The notes below the pieces were generated by a model. It was not told where the DNA came from and did not search any database. It saw only the letters and a list, made by a program, of their open reading frames with translations. This document shows positions 15,330 through 22,586 of a stretch of DNA of 34,232 bases, one piece after another. The stretch comes from Acidimicrobiaceae bacterium. GTDB taxonomy: Bacteria; Actinomycetota; Acidimicrobiia; Acidimicrobiales; Aldehydirespiratoraceae. Numbering within the stretch: position 1 is the first letter of the stretch; each line of letters begins with the position of its first letter. The DNA lies in contig JAPPLH010000069.1 in assembly GCA_028819505.1 (NCBI GenBank), positions 1 to 34,232 on the forward strand, in the 5' to 3' direction. Both the position numbers and the translations under genes were made by a program.

Positions 15330-15343
15330 CTCCGGGGGTGGGA
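15321..15343. other. Putative att site (right), within tRNA-Asn 3' end
   Basis: ATAGATC at 15321-15327 is directly followed by GGCTCCGGGGGTGGGA at 15328-15343, the 3' end of tRNA-Asn and its flank. It is the partner of the repeat at 2739-2763. The tRNA remains complete on this side. Confidence 0.7.
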
Positions 15344-15402
15344 CTCGAACCCACAACCTAGCGGTTAACAGCCGCTTGCTCTGCCAGTTGAGCTACCCCG
15401 GA
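15330..15402 (-). tRNA. tRNA-Asn(GTT)
   Basis: The gene is 73 nt. The acceptor stem TCCGGGG/CCCCGGA, positions T8 A9, the D arm starting GCTC, the anticodon arm GCGGC-TGTTAAC-... with anticodon GTT, and the T arm GTGGG-TTCGAGT-CCCAC all fit. The discriminator base is G and CCA is not encoded. The first 10 bases overlap the end of dnaG (TAG at 15393-15395 is formed by tRNA positions 8-10). Its 3' end serves as the integration site of the defence island. Confidence 0.95.
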
Positions 15403-17231
15403 TCAGCCCGTGAGGCTACCAGCGACCCCGACACGGACCCCTCGGATCGGCGTCCGTGCTCGACCAGCCACGGCAGCAGGCTCGCCAGCGCGTCGTCGCG
15501 TGTGTTCCGCTCGTCGAGCCGCTCGGACTGCGACTTCAGCCAGGCCACGCTGGTGCTGCACTGCTGGCGCATGGCGGGATCGTCGGCGGAGGCAGCCAGG
15601 CGGCGCAGGCTGTTCATGGCGCGGCCGGAGGTGAGCCGGGCCACACGGGCGAGCACGTCCTCCACGGACGCGTTGCCCGCGTCCACCGCCAGCCGGTGCA
15701 GCAGATGTGCCGCCGGCTCCGACACCAGATCGCACGCCTCCACCACGCTGCCGGTGTGATCGAGGGCCTCGTAGGCGTCGCGGTGCACCGGATCGCCGAA
15801 CAGCGTGGCGTGCAGGCGGCCGGCCACCTCGCCGGTCCGGTGAATGGCCAGCTGCAGCGCCTCGTCCTCGGGGGTCAGGCGCTCGCCGGCCGTGGGCCGG
15901 AACCCGTCGCCGTCCGCGGTGCGAGCGGGCGCCATGCTTGGCCCGCCGGCCGCGAAGCGGCGCAGATGGTCGGGATCCACATGGCAGCGGTCCGCGATCT
16001 CGATCACGTGGGGGTCGCGCACCATCGGGTCGGGATGCTCGTTGGCCACGGTCACGGCCCGCTCGGCGGACCGGGCCCGGCTCTCGATGGTGGACAGGTC
16101 GGCACCGGCCAGGGCCCGGTCCACCCTGAACTGCAGGAACGGGATCGATCCTTCGATGGCGCGATGGAGAGCCTCCGGCTGGGAGCGGCCCAGATCGCCG
16201 GGATCCTGGCCGGGGGGCAGGTCGGCGACCAGAACCTCCAACTCGAACTGGCGCTCCCAGGCATAGACCCGTCCTGCGGCGGCCGCGCCCGCGGCGTCGG
16301 TGTCGAAGGCCAGCACCAGCCGGTCGGCCGAGAACCGCTTCAGCAGTCGCACATGCTCCTCGGTGAGGGCCGTTCCGCAGGTGGCCACCGCCAGCTCGAT
16401 GCCGGCCTCGGCGCATCCGATCACGTCGGTGTAGCCCTCGCACACCACCGCCCGGCCCGCCTTGACGATCTCCTTGCGGTGCTCGTGCAGCCCGTAGAGG
16501 ACCCTGCTCTTGTTGTAGGTCTTGGCCTCGGTCGAGGTGTTCAGGTACTTGGGGCCCTCGGCGCCGGGAAGCACCCGGCCGCCGAAGCCGACGACCTCCC
16601 CCCGCTCGTCGTTGATCGGGAACAGGACCCGGCCCCGAAAGAAGTCGTACTGGCGGCCATGGTCGTTGAGACGTCCGAGGCCCGAGTCGCGCAGTTCGTC
16701 ATCAGGAAGGCGCAGGTGCTGTACCAGAGCCTCCCCGTGGGCGGGCGCCCACCCCAGACTCCAGCGCCGCACCAGTTCGCCGTCGTAGCCACGCGACCTC
16801 AGGTAGTGCCGGGCCGGGCCGCCGTCGCGGCCGTCGAGCAGGCGCTGGTGGTAGAAGTCCCTGGCCCTCTCCACCGCTTCCAGCAGCCTCCGCCGGCGGT
16901 TCTGTGCCGCGTTCTCGTCCAGGCTGGTGTACTGCACCCGTATCCCGGCCCGCCCGGCCAGCATCTCGACCGCGCCCGCGAAGTCGAGGCCCTCGATCTC
17001 TCGCACGAAGGTGATCACGTCGCCGCTGCGCTGGCAGCCGAAGCAGTAGTACACGCCCTTGTCGGGCGCCACCGACAGCGACGGCGTGCGCTCGCCGTGA
17101 AGCGGGCAGCGGGCCATCCACTGCCGCCCCGACCGCTTGATCTCGGTGTGCTCGCCGATGATCGCGACGATGTCGGTGGCCGCCCGAACCCGAGCGATGT
17201 CGTCCGGCACGATCCCCATCGGGGCGAACAT
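15393..17231 (-). CDS. dnaG: DNA primase DnaG
   Basis: The protein is 612 aa and is the bacterial replicative primase that makes RNA primers for Okazaki fragments together with DnaB helicase. The N-terminal zinc-binding CHC2 domain is complete: C42-P-L-H45 and C63-F-G-C66. The Toprim catalytic core follows, with VVCEGYTDVIG (metal-binding Glu) and AFDTDAAG. The C-terminal part (about residues 430-600) would contact DnaB and is more variable. The ATG at 17231 lies 43 bp after glyS; an ATG four codons downstream is an alternative. The last residues DPG and the stop codon lie within the 5' end of tRNA-Asn on the same strand, which is unusual. Confidence 0.95.
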   Translation of the reverse strand: MFAPMGIVPDDIARVRAATDIVAIIGEHTEIKRSGRQWMARCPLHGERTPSLSVAPDKGVYYCFGCQRSGDVITFVREIEGLDFAGAVEMLAGRAGIRVQYTSLDENAAQNRRRRLLEAVERARDFYHQRLLDGRDGGPARHYLRSRGYDGELVRRWSLGWAPAHGEALVQHLRLPDDELRDSGLGRLNDHGRQYDFFRGRVLFPINDERGEVVGFGGRVLPGAEGPKYLNTSTEAKTYNKSRVLYGLHEHRKEIVKAGRAVVCEGYTDVIGCAEAGIELAVATCGTALTEEHVRLLKRFSADRLVLAFDTDAAGAAAAGRVYAWERQFELEVLVADLPPGQDPGDLGRSQPEALHRAIEGSIPFLQFRVDRALAGADLSTIESRARSAERAVTVANEHPDPMVRDPHVIEIADRCHVDPDHLRRFAAGGPSMAPARTADGDGFRPTAGERLTPEDEALQLAIHRTGEVAGRLHATLFGDPVHRDAYEALDHTGSVVEACDLVSEPAAHLLHRLAVDAGNASVEDVLARVARLTSGRAMNSLRRLAASADDPAMRQQCSTSVAWLKSQSERLDERNTRDDALASLLPWLVEHGRRSEGSVSGSLVASRADPG

Positions 17232-17274
17232 ACCAAGTCCCGCCGGACACTGATTCGCCCGCTGGGCGGACGGA

Positions 17275-18597
17275 CTACTGGAGCCGGTCTGCGAGGTAGG
17301 CGACGAGCCGGTCGATGCTCACCCGGTCCTGGGCCATGGAGTCGCGGTCGCGCACGGTGACCGCGCCGTCGTCGAGGGTGTCGAAGTCGACGGTCACGCA
17401 CAGCGGGGTGCCGATCTCGTCCTGGCGCCGGTAGCGGCGCCCGATGGCCTGGGTCTCGTCGTAGTCGCAGCTCCAGCTGCCCTTGAGCAGGTCGAACACC
17501 CGCTGCGCCACCGGCACCAGCACGTCCTTGCGCGACAGGGGCAGCACCGCCGCCGCATACGGCGCCAGCCGGCGGTCGAGCCGCAGCACCACCCGCTCGG
17601 CGTCGTTGACGACCTCGGTGTGGTAGGCGTCCATCAGGAACGCCATGGCGGCCCGGGTGGCGCCCGCGGCCGGCTCGATCACATGGGGCGTGTAGTGCTC
17701 GCCGGTGGCCGGGTCGAAGAACTCGAGGCGTTCGCCGGAGCGCTCGGAGTGGCAGCGCAGGTCGTAGTCGCCCCGGTCGGCGATGCCCTCGAGCTCGTCC
17801 CAGCCCCAGGGGAACAGGAACTCCACGTCGGAGGTGGCCGACGAGTAGTGGCTCAGCTCGCCGGCGCCGTGGGCCCGCAGCCGCAGCCGCTCGGGATCAA
17901 TGCCCAGGTCCAGGTACCACTGGTGGCGGGCCTCGCACCAGTGCTCGAACCACTCCGCCGCCGAATCCGGCGGGACGAAGTACTCCATCTCCATCTGCTC
18001 GAACTCGCGGGTGCGGAACACGAAGTTGCCCGGCGTGATCTCGTTGCGGAACGACTTGCCGATCTGGGCGATGCCGAACGGCGGGCGCTTGCGGCTGGTC
18101 CGCAGCACGTTGGCGAAGTTGATGAACATGCCCTGGGCCGTCTCGGGCCGGAGGTAGACCTGCGCCGCGGAGTCGGCCACCGGCCCGGCGTGGGTGGCGA
18201 ACATCAGGTTGAACTGCCGGGGCTCGGTGAGCCGGCCCCGCTCGCCGCACTCGGGGCAGCTCTCCGGATCCTCGAGCTTGTCGGAGCGGTGGCGGGTCCC
18301 GCAGGCGCGGCAGTCCACCAGCGGGTCGGTGAAGTTCTCGAGATGGCCGGACGCCTCCCACACCGCGGGCGGCGACAGGATCGACGCGTCCAGGCCGACC
18401 ACGTCGTGGCGCAGCTGAACCATCGACCGCCACCACTGCTCCTTGACGTTGCGCAGCAGCAGCACTCCCAGCGGCCCGTAGTCGTAGGCCGAGCGGAAGC
18501 CGCCGTAGATCTCCGCCGAGCGGAACACGAAGCCGCGCCGCACGCAGAGGTTGACGATCGCGTCGAACAACTCCGGGCTGGGGCGGGACTCTGCCAT
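17275..18597 (-). CDS. glyS: Glycyl-tRNA synthetase (alpha-dimer type)
   Basis: The protein is 440 aa from the ATG at 18597 (MAESRPSPELFDAIV); the longer frame adds an unlikely Pro/Arg-rich tail. It is a class II synthetase of the single-chain type used by actinobacteria and eukaryotes, and charges tRNA-Gly in the cytoplasm. The motifs are clear: RGFVFRSAEIYGG at the start, a zinc ribbon (CRACG ... CPECG, about residues 90-120), the motif 2 region RNEITPGNFVFRTREFEQME, and the C-terminal anticodon-binding domain with LAPYAAAVLPL and a DEIGTPLCVTVD segment. It sits between recO and dnaG, as in many actinobacteria. Confidence 0.95.
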   Translation of the reverse strand: MAESRPSPELFDAIVNLCVRRGFVFRSAEIYGGFRSAYDYGPLGVLLLRNVKEQWWRSMVQLRHDVVGLDASILSPPAVWEASGHLENFTDPLVDCRACGTRHRSDKLEDPESCPECGERGRLTEPRQFNLMFATHAGPVADSAAQVYLRPETAQGMFINFANVLRTSRKRPPFGIAQIGKSFRNEITPGNFVFRTREFEQMEMEYFVPPDSAAEWFEHWCEARHQWYLDLGIDPERLRLRAHGAGELSHYSSATSDVEFLFPWGWDELEGIADRGDYDLRCHSERSGERLEFFDPATGEHYTPHVIEPAAGATRAAMAFLMDAYHTEVVNDAERVVLRLDRRLAPYAAAVLPLSRKDVLVPVAQRVFDLLKGSWSCDYDETQAIGRRYRRQDEIGTPLCVTVDFDTLDDGAVTVRDRDSMAQDRVSIDRLVAYLADRLQ

Positions 18598-18660
18598 GAA
18601 GGGCAAGGGTAGGCGGCAACGTGGACGGGCAGTCACCGCCTCGCGGCGCAGCGGTGTCTC

Positions 18661-18720
18661 CCACTCTTGCTCGCTTCGCTCACGGGCCGCTCGGGCCGCG
18701 GCCTCGCAGGCTCGGCCTCA
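18661..18720 (-). repeat. Dispersed gene-end repeat, copy A (after recO)
   Basis: Read on the minus strand it begins at the recO stop (TGAGGCCGAGC) and continues GCGAGGCCGCGGCCCGAGC, then GGCCCGTGAGCGAAGCGAGC and AAGAGTGGGAG. The core can fold as GGCCGC-GGCCCGA-GCGGCC. The 12 bases beyond (GGGAGACACCGC, sense) are also shared with copy B. Confidence 0.85.
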
Positions 18721-19437
18721 GGTGCGGTCGAGCACGGTCACCGATCGCAGCCGCCGCTCCAGATGGGTCTCGACCGCCGCGGTGGCGATGGAGGTCACCT
18801 CGGCGGTGGCGTCGTCGGCCGGCCGCCGCAGTGCCGCTCCGAGCCGGCCGCCGAGGATCTGGCGGAGCATCTCGAGGGCCTCCCGGCTGATGGGCCGGCC
18901 GTGGCGGCACCGGTGGCACAGCACCCCGCCGGCACGCAGGTCGAGGGCCTCGAAGGGCCCGCCCGCTCCGCAGGCCACGCAACTGGCGAGCTCGGGCTGC
19001 ACCCCCTCCAGCGCCAGCAGCTTCAGGAAGAAGCCGGCCACCACCAGCTCGCTGTCGACGCGGTCGAGCGTGGTCAGTGCCCGGACGAGCATCAGGTGCC
19101 GGTCGGGGTCGCCTCCGGTCTCGGGCGCCAGATGATCGACCGCCTCCAGCATGGCGGAGGCTCGGGCGAAACTGCCGGGGTCGGACCGGAGGCTCGCGAA
19201 GCGGTCGATGGTCTCAGCCTGGGTGAGGGTGTGGAGCTCGCTGCGGCCCCGGTACAGCTGCACCGCCACATGGCAGGCCGGCTCCAGGCGGGCGCCGAAT
19301 TTGGAGCGGGTGCGCCGCACCCCCCTGGCGACGGCGCGGACCTTGCCGTGGGCCAAGGTGTGCAGGTTCACGATGCGGTCCGCCTCGCCCAGCTTCCAGG
19401 TGCGCAGCACCACCGCATCGTCGCGGTAGAGGCTCAT
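18718..19437 (-). CDS. recO: DNA repair protein RecO
   Basis: The protein is 239 aa from the ATG at 19437 (MSLYRDDAVVLRTWKLGEAD), 4 bp after the uppS stop; the longer frame overlaps uppS. RecO loads RecA onto SSB-coated gaps with RecR. The N-terminal OB-fold has the typical VVLRTWKLGEADRIVNLHT start. The C-terminal zinc finger is CVACG ... CHRC (about residues 148-170). The stop codon (TGA at 18718-18720) is the first part of a dispersed repeat (copy A). Confidence 0.93.
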   Translation of the reverse strand: MSLYRDDAVVLRTWKLGEADRIVNLHTLAHGKVRAVARGVRRTRSKFGARLEPACHVAVQLYRGRSELHTLTQAETIDRFASLRSDPGSFARASAMLEAVDHLAPETGGDPDRHLMLVRALTTLDRVDSELVVAGFFLKLLALEGVQPELASCVACGAGGPFEALDLRAGGVLCHRCRHGRPISREALEMLRQILGGRLGAALRRPADDATAEVTSIATAAVETHLERRLRSVTVLDRT

Positions 19438-19441
19438 CGCC

Positions 19442-20224
19442 CTAGCCCGGGCTGTCTCGCCTCTTGCCGCCGCCGTTGGACGTGATGGCCGAGCCCGCGC
19501 CGTTGGGCGAGACCCGCCCGAACCGCCGCTCGCGCTCCTGGTAGACCCTGATCGCCTCATAGAGGTTGCCTCGGCGGAAGTCGGGCCACGCCGTGTCGGT
19601 GAAGTACAGCTCGCTGTAGGCCAGTTCCCAGAGCAGGAAGTTGGAGGTGCGGAACTCCCCGGATGTGCGGATCATCAGGTCGGGCTCCGGCATCTCGGGG
19701 TCGTAGAGGCGGCAGGCGATGGTGCGCTCGGTGATCCTGTCGGCCGATATCCCGGAGTTCACGACCGCCCTGACCGCGTCGACGATCTCGGCCCGCCCGC
19801 CGTAGTTGAAGGCGATGGTGAAAGTCATCCGGCGGTTGCGCCTGGTCAGCTCCACGGCGTCGTCCATCAGCCGGATCAGCCTCTTGGGCACCCGGCGGTC
19901 GCGGCGGCCCACGAACCGGATCCGCACGCCCCGCTCGTGCAGGTCGTCCCGGCGCCTCAGCAGGATGTCCTCGTTGAAGTCGAGCAGGAAGCGGACCTCG
20001 TCGGGCGGGCGCCGCCAATTCTCTGTGCTGAACGCATAGACGGTGAGCCACTCGACGCCGATGTCGAGCGCCCCGTCCACCACGTCGAACAGCGCCTCCT
20101 CGCCGGCCCGGTGACCCTCGGTGCGGGGCAGGCCCCGAGACTGGGCCCAGCGCCCGTTGCCGTCCATCACGCACGCCACGTGCGAAGGGACGCGGTCCAG
20201 ATCCAGCTCGGCGGTGATCACCAC
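19442..20224 (-). CDS. uppS: Isoprenyl (undecaprenyl/decaprenyl) diphosphate synthase
   Basis: The protein is 260 aa and is a cis-prenyltransferase of the UppS family that condenses isopentenyl diphosphate onto an allylic diphosphate to make the lipid carrier for cell-wall building blocks. Visible motifs: VMDGNGRWAQ near residue 19 (catalytic Asp), GHRAG, YAFSTENWRRP, and the closing RTSGEFRTSNFLLWEL-AYSELYF region. The start is a GTG at 20224 (a second GTG follows at once); no ATG precedes the DGNGRW motif. It lies 7 bp after the era stop, in the repair/cell-wall cluster common in actinobacteria. The C-terminal 20 residues are Ser/Gly/Arg-rich and poorly conserved. Confidence 0.95.
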   Translation of the reverse strand: MVITAELDLDRVPSHVACVMDGNGRWAQSRGLPRTEGHRAGEEALFDVVDGALDIGVEWLTVYAFSTENWRRPPDEVRFLLDFNEDILLRRRDDLHERGVRIRFVGRRDRRVPKRLIRLMDDAVELTRRNRRMTFTIAFNYGGRAEIVDAVRAVVNSGISADRITERTIACRLYDPEMPEPDLMIRTSGEFRTSNFLLWELAYSELYFTDTAWPDFRRGNLYEAIRVYQERERRFGRVSPNGAGSAITSNGGGKRRDSPG

Positions 20225-20231
20225 TGTGAAG

Positions 20232-21173
20232 CTACCCCGTGACCCGCCGACGTGGCGCGCCTTGTCCGCCGCGGCGCTGCCAGTTCTTGTCCACCCGTAC
20301 CGTCAGCTGCAGGTAGGCGCCCTCTGGGAGCTGCGAGCGCACCGCCGTCCCGACCGCTTTGAGCATCGACCCGCCCTTGCCGATCACGATCGCCTTCTGG
20401 GAGGGGCGCTCAACGGTGATCTCGCAGCGGATCAGGGGCCAGTCCCATTCCGTCACCCGGGTCGCGATCGCATGGGGCAGTTCGTCGCGTGCGGCGGCCA
20501 GGAGCTGCTCCCGCACCAGCTCGGCCACCCGGAAGGCCTCCGGGGCGTCCGAGACGGCGCCGTCGGGGTAGAGGGCCGGGCCCTCGGGCAGGCGGCCCAC
20601 GAGGTGCTCGACCAGCGCATCCACACCCTGGCCGGTGCGCCCGCTCACGGGGAAATAGGCCTCAAAGTCCAACCCTCCCATGGCTGCGAGCTGCTCCAGC
20701 ATCGCCCGCCGTCCCACCAGGTCGGCCTTGGTCACGGCCACCACGGAGTCCCCCGGCAGCGACCGGGCGACGAAGGCGTCGCCGCGGCCGTAGGGCGCCG
20801 ACGCGTCGATCACCAGGCACGTCACGTCGGTTCCGTGCAGCGCCTCGTTCGCGGCGGCGTTCATCCGGCGCCCGAACTCGGTGCGAGGCTTGTGAATGCC
20901 GGGCGTGTCGACCAGGACCATCTGGGCGCCGCGCCGTGTGAGCACCCCCCGCAGCCCGGTGCGGGTGGTCTGGGGCTTGTCCGAGACGATCGACACCTTC
21001 TGCCCGACGATCCTGTTGACCAGCGTCGACTTGCCCGCATTGGGACGGCCCGCCAGCCCGACGATCCCGCACCGGTGCGAGCCCGGCTCGGGCGGTGTCT
21101 CCCGCTCGCGCTCGCTGCGCTCACGGGCCGCTCGGGCCGCGGCCTCGCTGCGCTCGGCCCCGGGATCCGTCAT
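20232..21173 (-). CDS. era: GTPase Era with repeat-encoded N-terminal extension
   Basis: The protein is 313 aa from the ATG at 21173, which overlaps the corC stop as ATGA; the much longer frame to 21701 runs through corC and is discarded. Era is an essential GTPase that binds the 3' end of 16S rRNA and helps mature the 30S subunit. Motifs: G1 GRPNAGKST (42-50), G2 region PQTTRTG, G3 DTPGIHKP, G4 TKAD, and a C-terminal KH domain with AIVIGKGGSMLKAVG. Residues about 5-26 (AERSEAAARAARERSERERE) precede the G domain and are encoded by a dispersed repeat (copy B). They are absent from typical Era, whose G1 motif usually begins within the first 15-20 residues. Confidence 0.93.
   Translation of the reverse strand: MTDPGAERSEAAARAARERSERERETPPEPGSHRCGIVGLAGRPNAGKSTLVNRIVGQKVSIVSDKPQTTRTGLRGVLTRRGAQMVLVDTPGIHKPRTEFGRRMNAAANEALHGTDVTCLVIDASAPYGRGDAFVARSLPGDSVVAVTKADLVGRRAMLEQLAAMGGLDFEAYFPVSGRTGQGVDALVEHLVGRLPEGPALYPDGAVSDAPEAFRVAELVREQLLAAARDELPHAIATRVTEWDWPLIRCEITVERPSQKAIVIGKGGSMLKAVGTAVRSQLPEGAYLQLTVRVDKNWQRRGGQGAPRRRVTG
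21101..21160 (-). repeat. Dispersed gene-end repeat, copy B (corC/era junction)
   Basis: In sense direction it starts about 10 bp after the corC stop and reads GGGCCGAGCGCAGCGAGGCC, then GCGGCCCGAGCGGCCCGTGA and GCGCAGCGAGCGCGAGCGGG. It is in frame with the Era start and so encodes part of the Era N terminus. The following GGGAGACACCGC is shared with copy A. Confidence 0.85.
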
Positions 21174-22045
21174 GTCCTGGTGAGTCGGACCCCGGTGATG
21201 CGACGGCCCTCCATGTGCTCCACCCGCAGCCTGAGGCCGCCGACCTCCACTGTCTCGCCCACCTCGGGCACGTGGCCGAGCGTGCTGAAGATCAGGCCGC
21301 CGACGGTGTCCCAGTCGTCGTCGGGCAGGGCCGCTCCGACGAGGGTGTTCAACTGGTCGACCGGCATGCGGCCGTGAACCAGCGCCTCGCCGCCCGCGAG
21401 GGGCTCCATGAGCGGCTCGGGCCGGTCGAACTCGTCGACGATCTCGCCCACCAGCTCCTCGACGAGGTCTTCGAGCGTGACGAGGCCGGCGGTGCCCCCG
21501 TACTCGTCGACGACGACGGCCAGGTGCCCTCCGGCGGTGCGCATCTCGGAGAGCAGCTCGTCCACCCGCTTGGTCTCGGGCACGAACATGGCCCGGCGCA
21601 TCGACTCGCGGACGGGACGGTCGCCGCCGCCCGAGCGCTCGGTGCGGGCAAGGTCCTTCAGCAGCACGACGCCGACGACGTCGTCGATGTCGTTCCGGCA
21701 CACCGGCAGGCGGCTGAGGCCGCGGCTGATGGCAATCTCGAGCGAGGCGGTCACCGTCATGTCCGCGTCGACGGTGACCATGTCGGCGCGGGGCGCCATG
21801 ACCTCGCGGACCGCGGTGCGGTCCAGGGCGAGAGCGGATGCGATCATGTCGCGCTCGGCGTCCTCGATGGCGTCTGCCTCAGCCGCCGCGTCGGTGAGGG
21901 CGATCAACTCGTCTTCGCTGACCGGCGGCGCCCCGTTCCTCCCCCGCGCGACCCGTCTCCGAACACGGCGCGGCTTCTGGCCGGCGCCGGGCTCGTTCCG
22001 GCCGGTCACGGTTGCCGGCCGGTCACGGTTGCCGGTGGTGCGCAT
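21170..22045 (-). CDS. corC: CBS-domain CorC/HlyC-type protein
   Basis: The protein is 291 aa from the ATG at 22045, which lies inside the end of ybeY; a GTG at about 22009 is an alternative. It has a pair of CBS domains (VREVMAPRADMVTVDADMT; VRESMRRAMFVPETKRV...LAVVVDEYGGTAGLVTLEDLVEE) and a C-terminal CorC_HlyC/transporter-associated domain (GRMPVDQLNTLVGAALPDDDWDTVGGLIFS). It lacks the N-terminal membrane DUF21 segment found in many actinobacterial homologues, so it resembles the soluble YbeX/CorC of Escherichia coli. The family is linked to magnesium/cobalt efflux and to ribosome maturation. The neighbours ybeY, phoH and era support the same setting. Confidence 0.88.
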   Translation of the reverse strand: MRTTGNRDRPATVTGRNEPGAGQKPRRVRRRVARGRNGAPPVSEDELIALTDAAAEADAIEDAERDMIASALALDRTAVREVMAPRADMVTVDADMTVTASLEIAISRGLSRLPVCRNDIDDVVGVVLLKDLARTERSGGGDRPVRESMRRAMFVPETKRVDELLSEMRTAGGHLAVVVDEYGGTAGLVTLEDLVEELVGEIVDEFDRPEPLMEPLAGGEALVHGRMPVDQLNTLVGAALPDDDWDTVGGLIFSTLGHVPEVGETVEVGGLRLRVEHMEGRRITGVRLTRT

Positions 22046-22586
22046 CCAGGAGCTGCTGCTCGCGGGTCTGCATGGCTGCGGCCTCCGCTTCGCGGGCATG
22101 GTCGTATCCCAGAACGTGCAGCACGCCGTGTACGACCAGCAGGGCCAACTCGTCGTCGGGGTCGCCGGCCGGCCGGGGGTTGCCGGACGCGTCGGAATCG
22201 CCGGACGGCCGGGAGTCGCCGGACGGCCGGGAGTCGCCGTTGGTCCGTGCCGCGTATGCGGGGCAGACCACGACGTCGCCCAGCAGCACGGTCGGCCCGG
22301 ACGCGGGCGCGCCGCCGTGGCCGCCGTCTATCGGGAAGGCGAGGACGTCGGTGGGCCCGGCCGTGCCCATGTGGGCCCGGTTGAGCTCGCCCATGGCGCC
22401 GGTGTCCACGAACCGCAGTCCCAGCTCGCCGGATCCGACCCCCTCGTCGCTCAGCACGGCTCGGGCCAGCCTGGCCCAGCGCTCGGTGTCGACCAGGTCG
22501 CTTCCTGCGGCCGGACCGGACGTCTCGTCGAAGGCGCGGACCACCGCTCCGCTAGGAGGCTCGTCCGGGGAGGACGCCGGCACCAT
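22023..22586 (-). CDS. ybeY: Endoribonuclease YbeY with low-complexity insertion
   Basis: The protein is 187 aa; the ATG at 22586 directly abuts the phoH stop. YbeY is a zinc-dependent RNase acting in 16S rRNA 3'-end processing and ribosome quality control. The zinc motif is complete: H153-GVL-H157-VLG-YD-H163. An unusual insertion lies between LGDVVVCPAYAART and DDELALLVVHG (residues about 115-144), made of NGDSRPSGDSRPSGDSDASG followed by NPRPAGDP. It is encoded by near-perfect 18-nt repeats and replaces a helix that normally precedes the catalytic helix. The 3' end overlaps corC by 23 bp. Confidence 0.93.
   Translation of the reverse strand: MVPASSPDEPPSGAVVRAFDETSGPAAGSDLVDTERWARLARAVLSDEGVGSGELGLRFVDTGAMGELNRAHMGTAGPTDVLAFPIDGGHGGAPASGPTVLLGDVVVCPAYAARTNGDSRPSGDSRPSGDSDASGNPRPAGDPDDELALLVVHGVLHVLGYDHAREAEAAAMQTREQQLLDAHHRQP
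22155..22244 (-). repeat. 18-nt coding repeat inside ybeY
   Basis: Units of the type GGCGACTCCCGGCCGTCC (minus strand) occur twice perfectly and then in degenerate form. They encode SRPSGD-like hexads. The unit length keeps the frame, so the number of units can vary. Confidence 0.75.

Larger units (their letters stand above)
2739..15343. mobile_element. Decayed integrative island in tRNA-Asn with defence genes
   Basis: The segment is flanked by direct repeats made of the 3' terminus of the tRNA-Asn gene: 2748-2763 and 15328-15343 are identical (GGCTCCGGGGGTGGGA). The heptamer ATAGATC lies just outside both, with a 2-nt difference in spacing. A truncated tyrosine-integrase gene sits 185 bp inside the left repeat. 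The cargo is an AbiE-like pair, an IS3-like remnant and a helicase-methylase-ATPase operon. Insertion into tRNA 3' ends by integrases with this N-terminal domain is well known. The island boundaries are inferred from the repeats alone. The integrase is broken, so the element is probably no longer able to excise by itself. Confidence 0.7.

Noticed and set aside
15456-17360. Open frame of 634 codons on the plus strand
   Set aside because: It is antisense to dnaG, whose zinc finger and Toprim motifs are complete.
21174-21701. N-terminal extension of Era to a 489-residue protein
   Set aside because: The extra part is antiparallel-frame shadow of corC; the ATGA overlap at 21170-21173 marks the real start.
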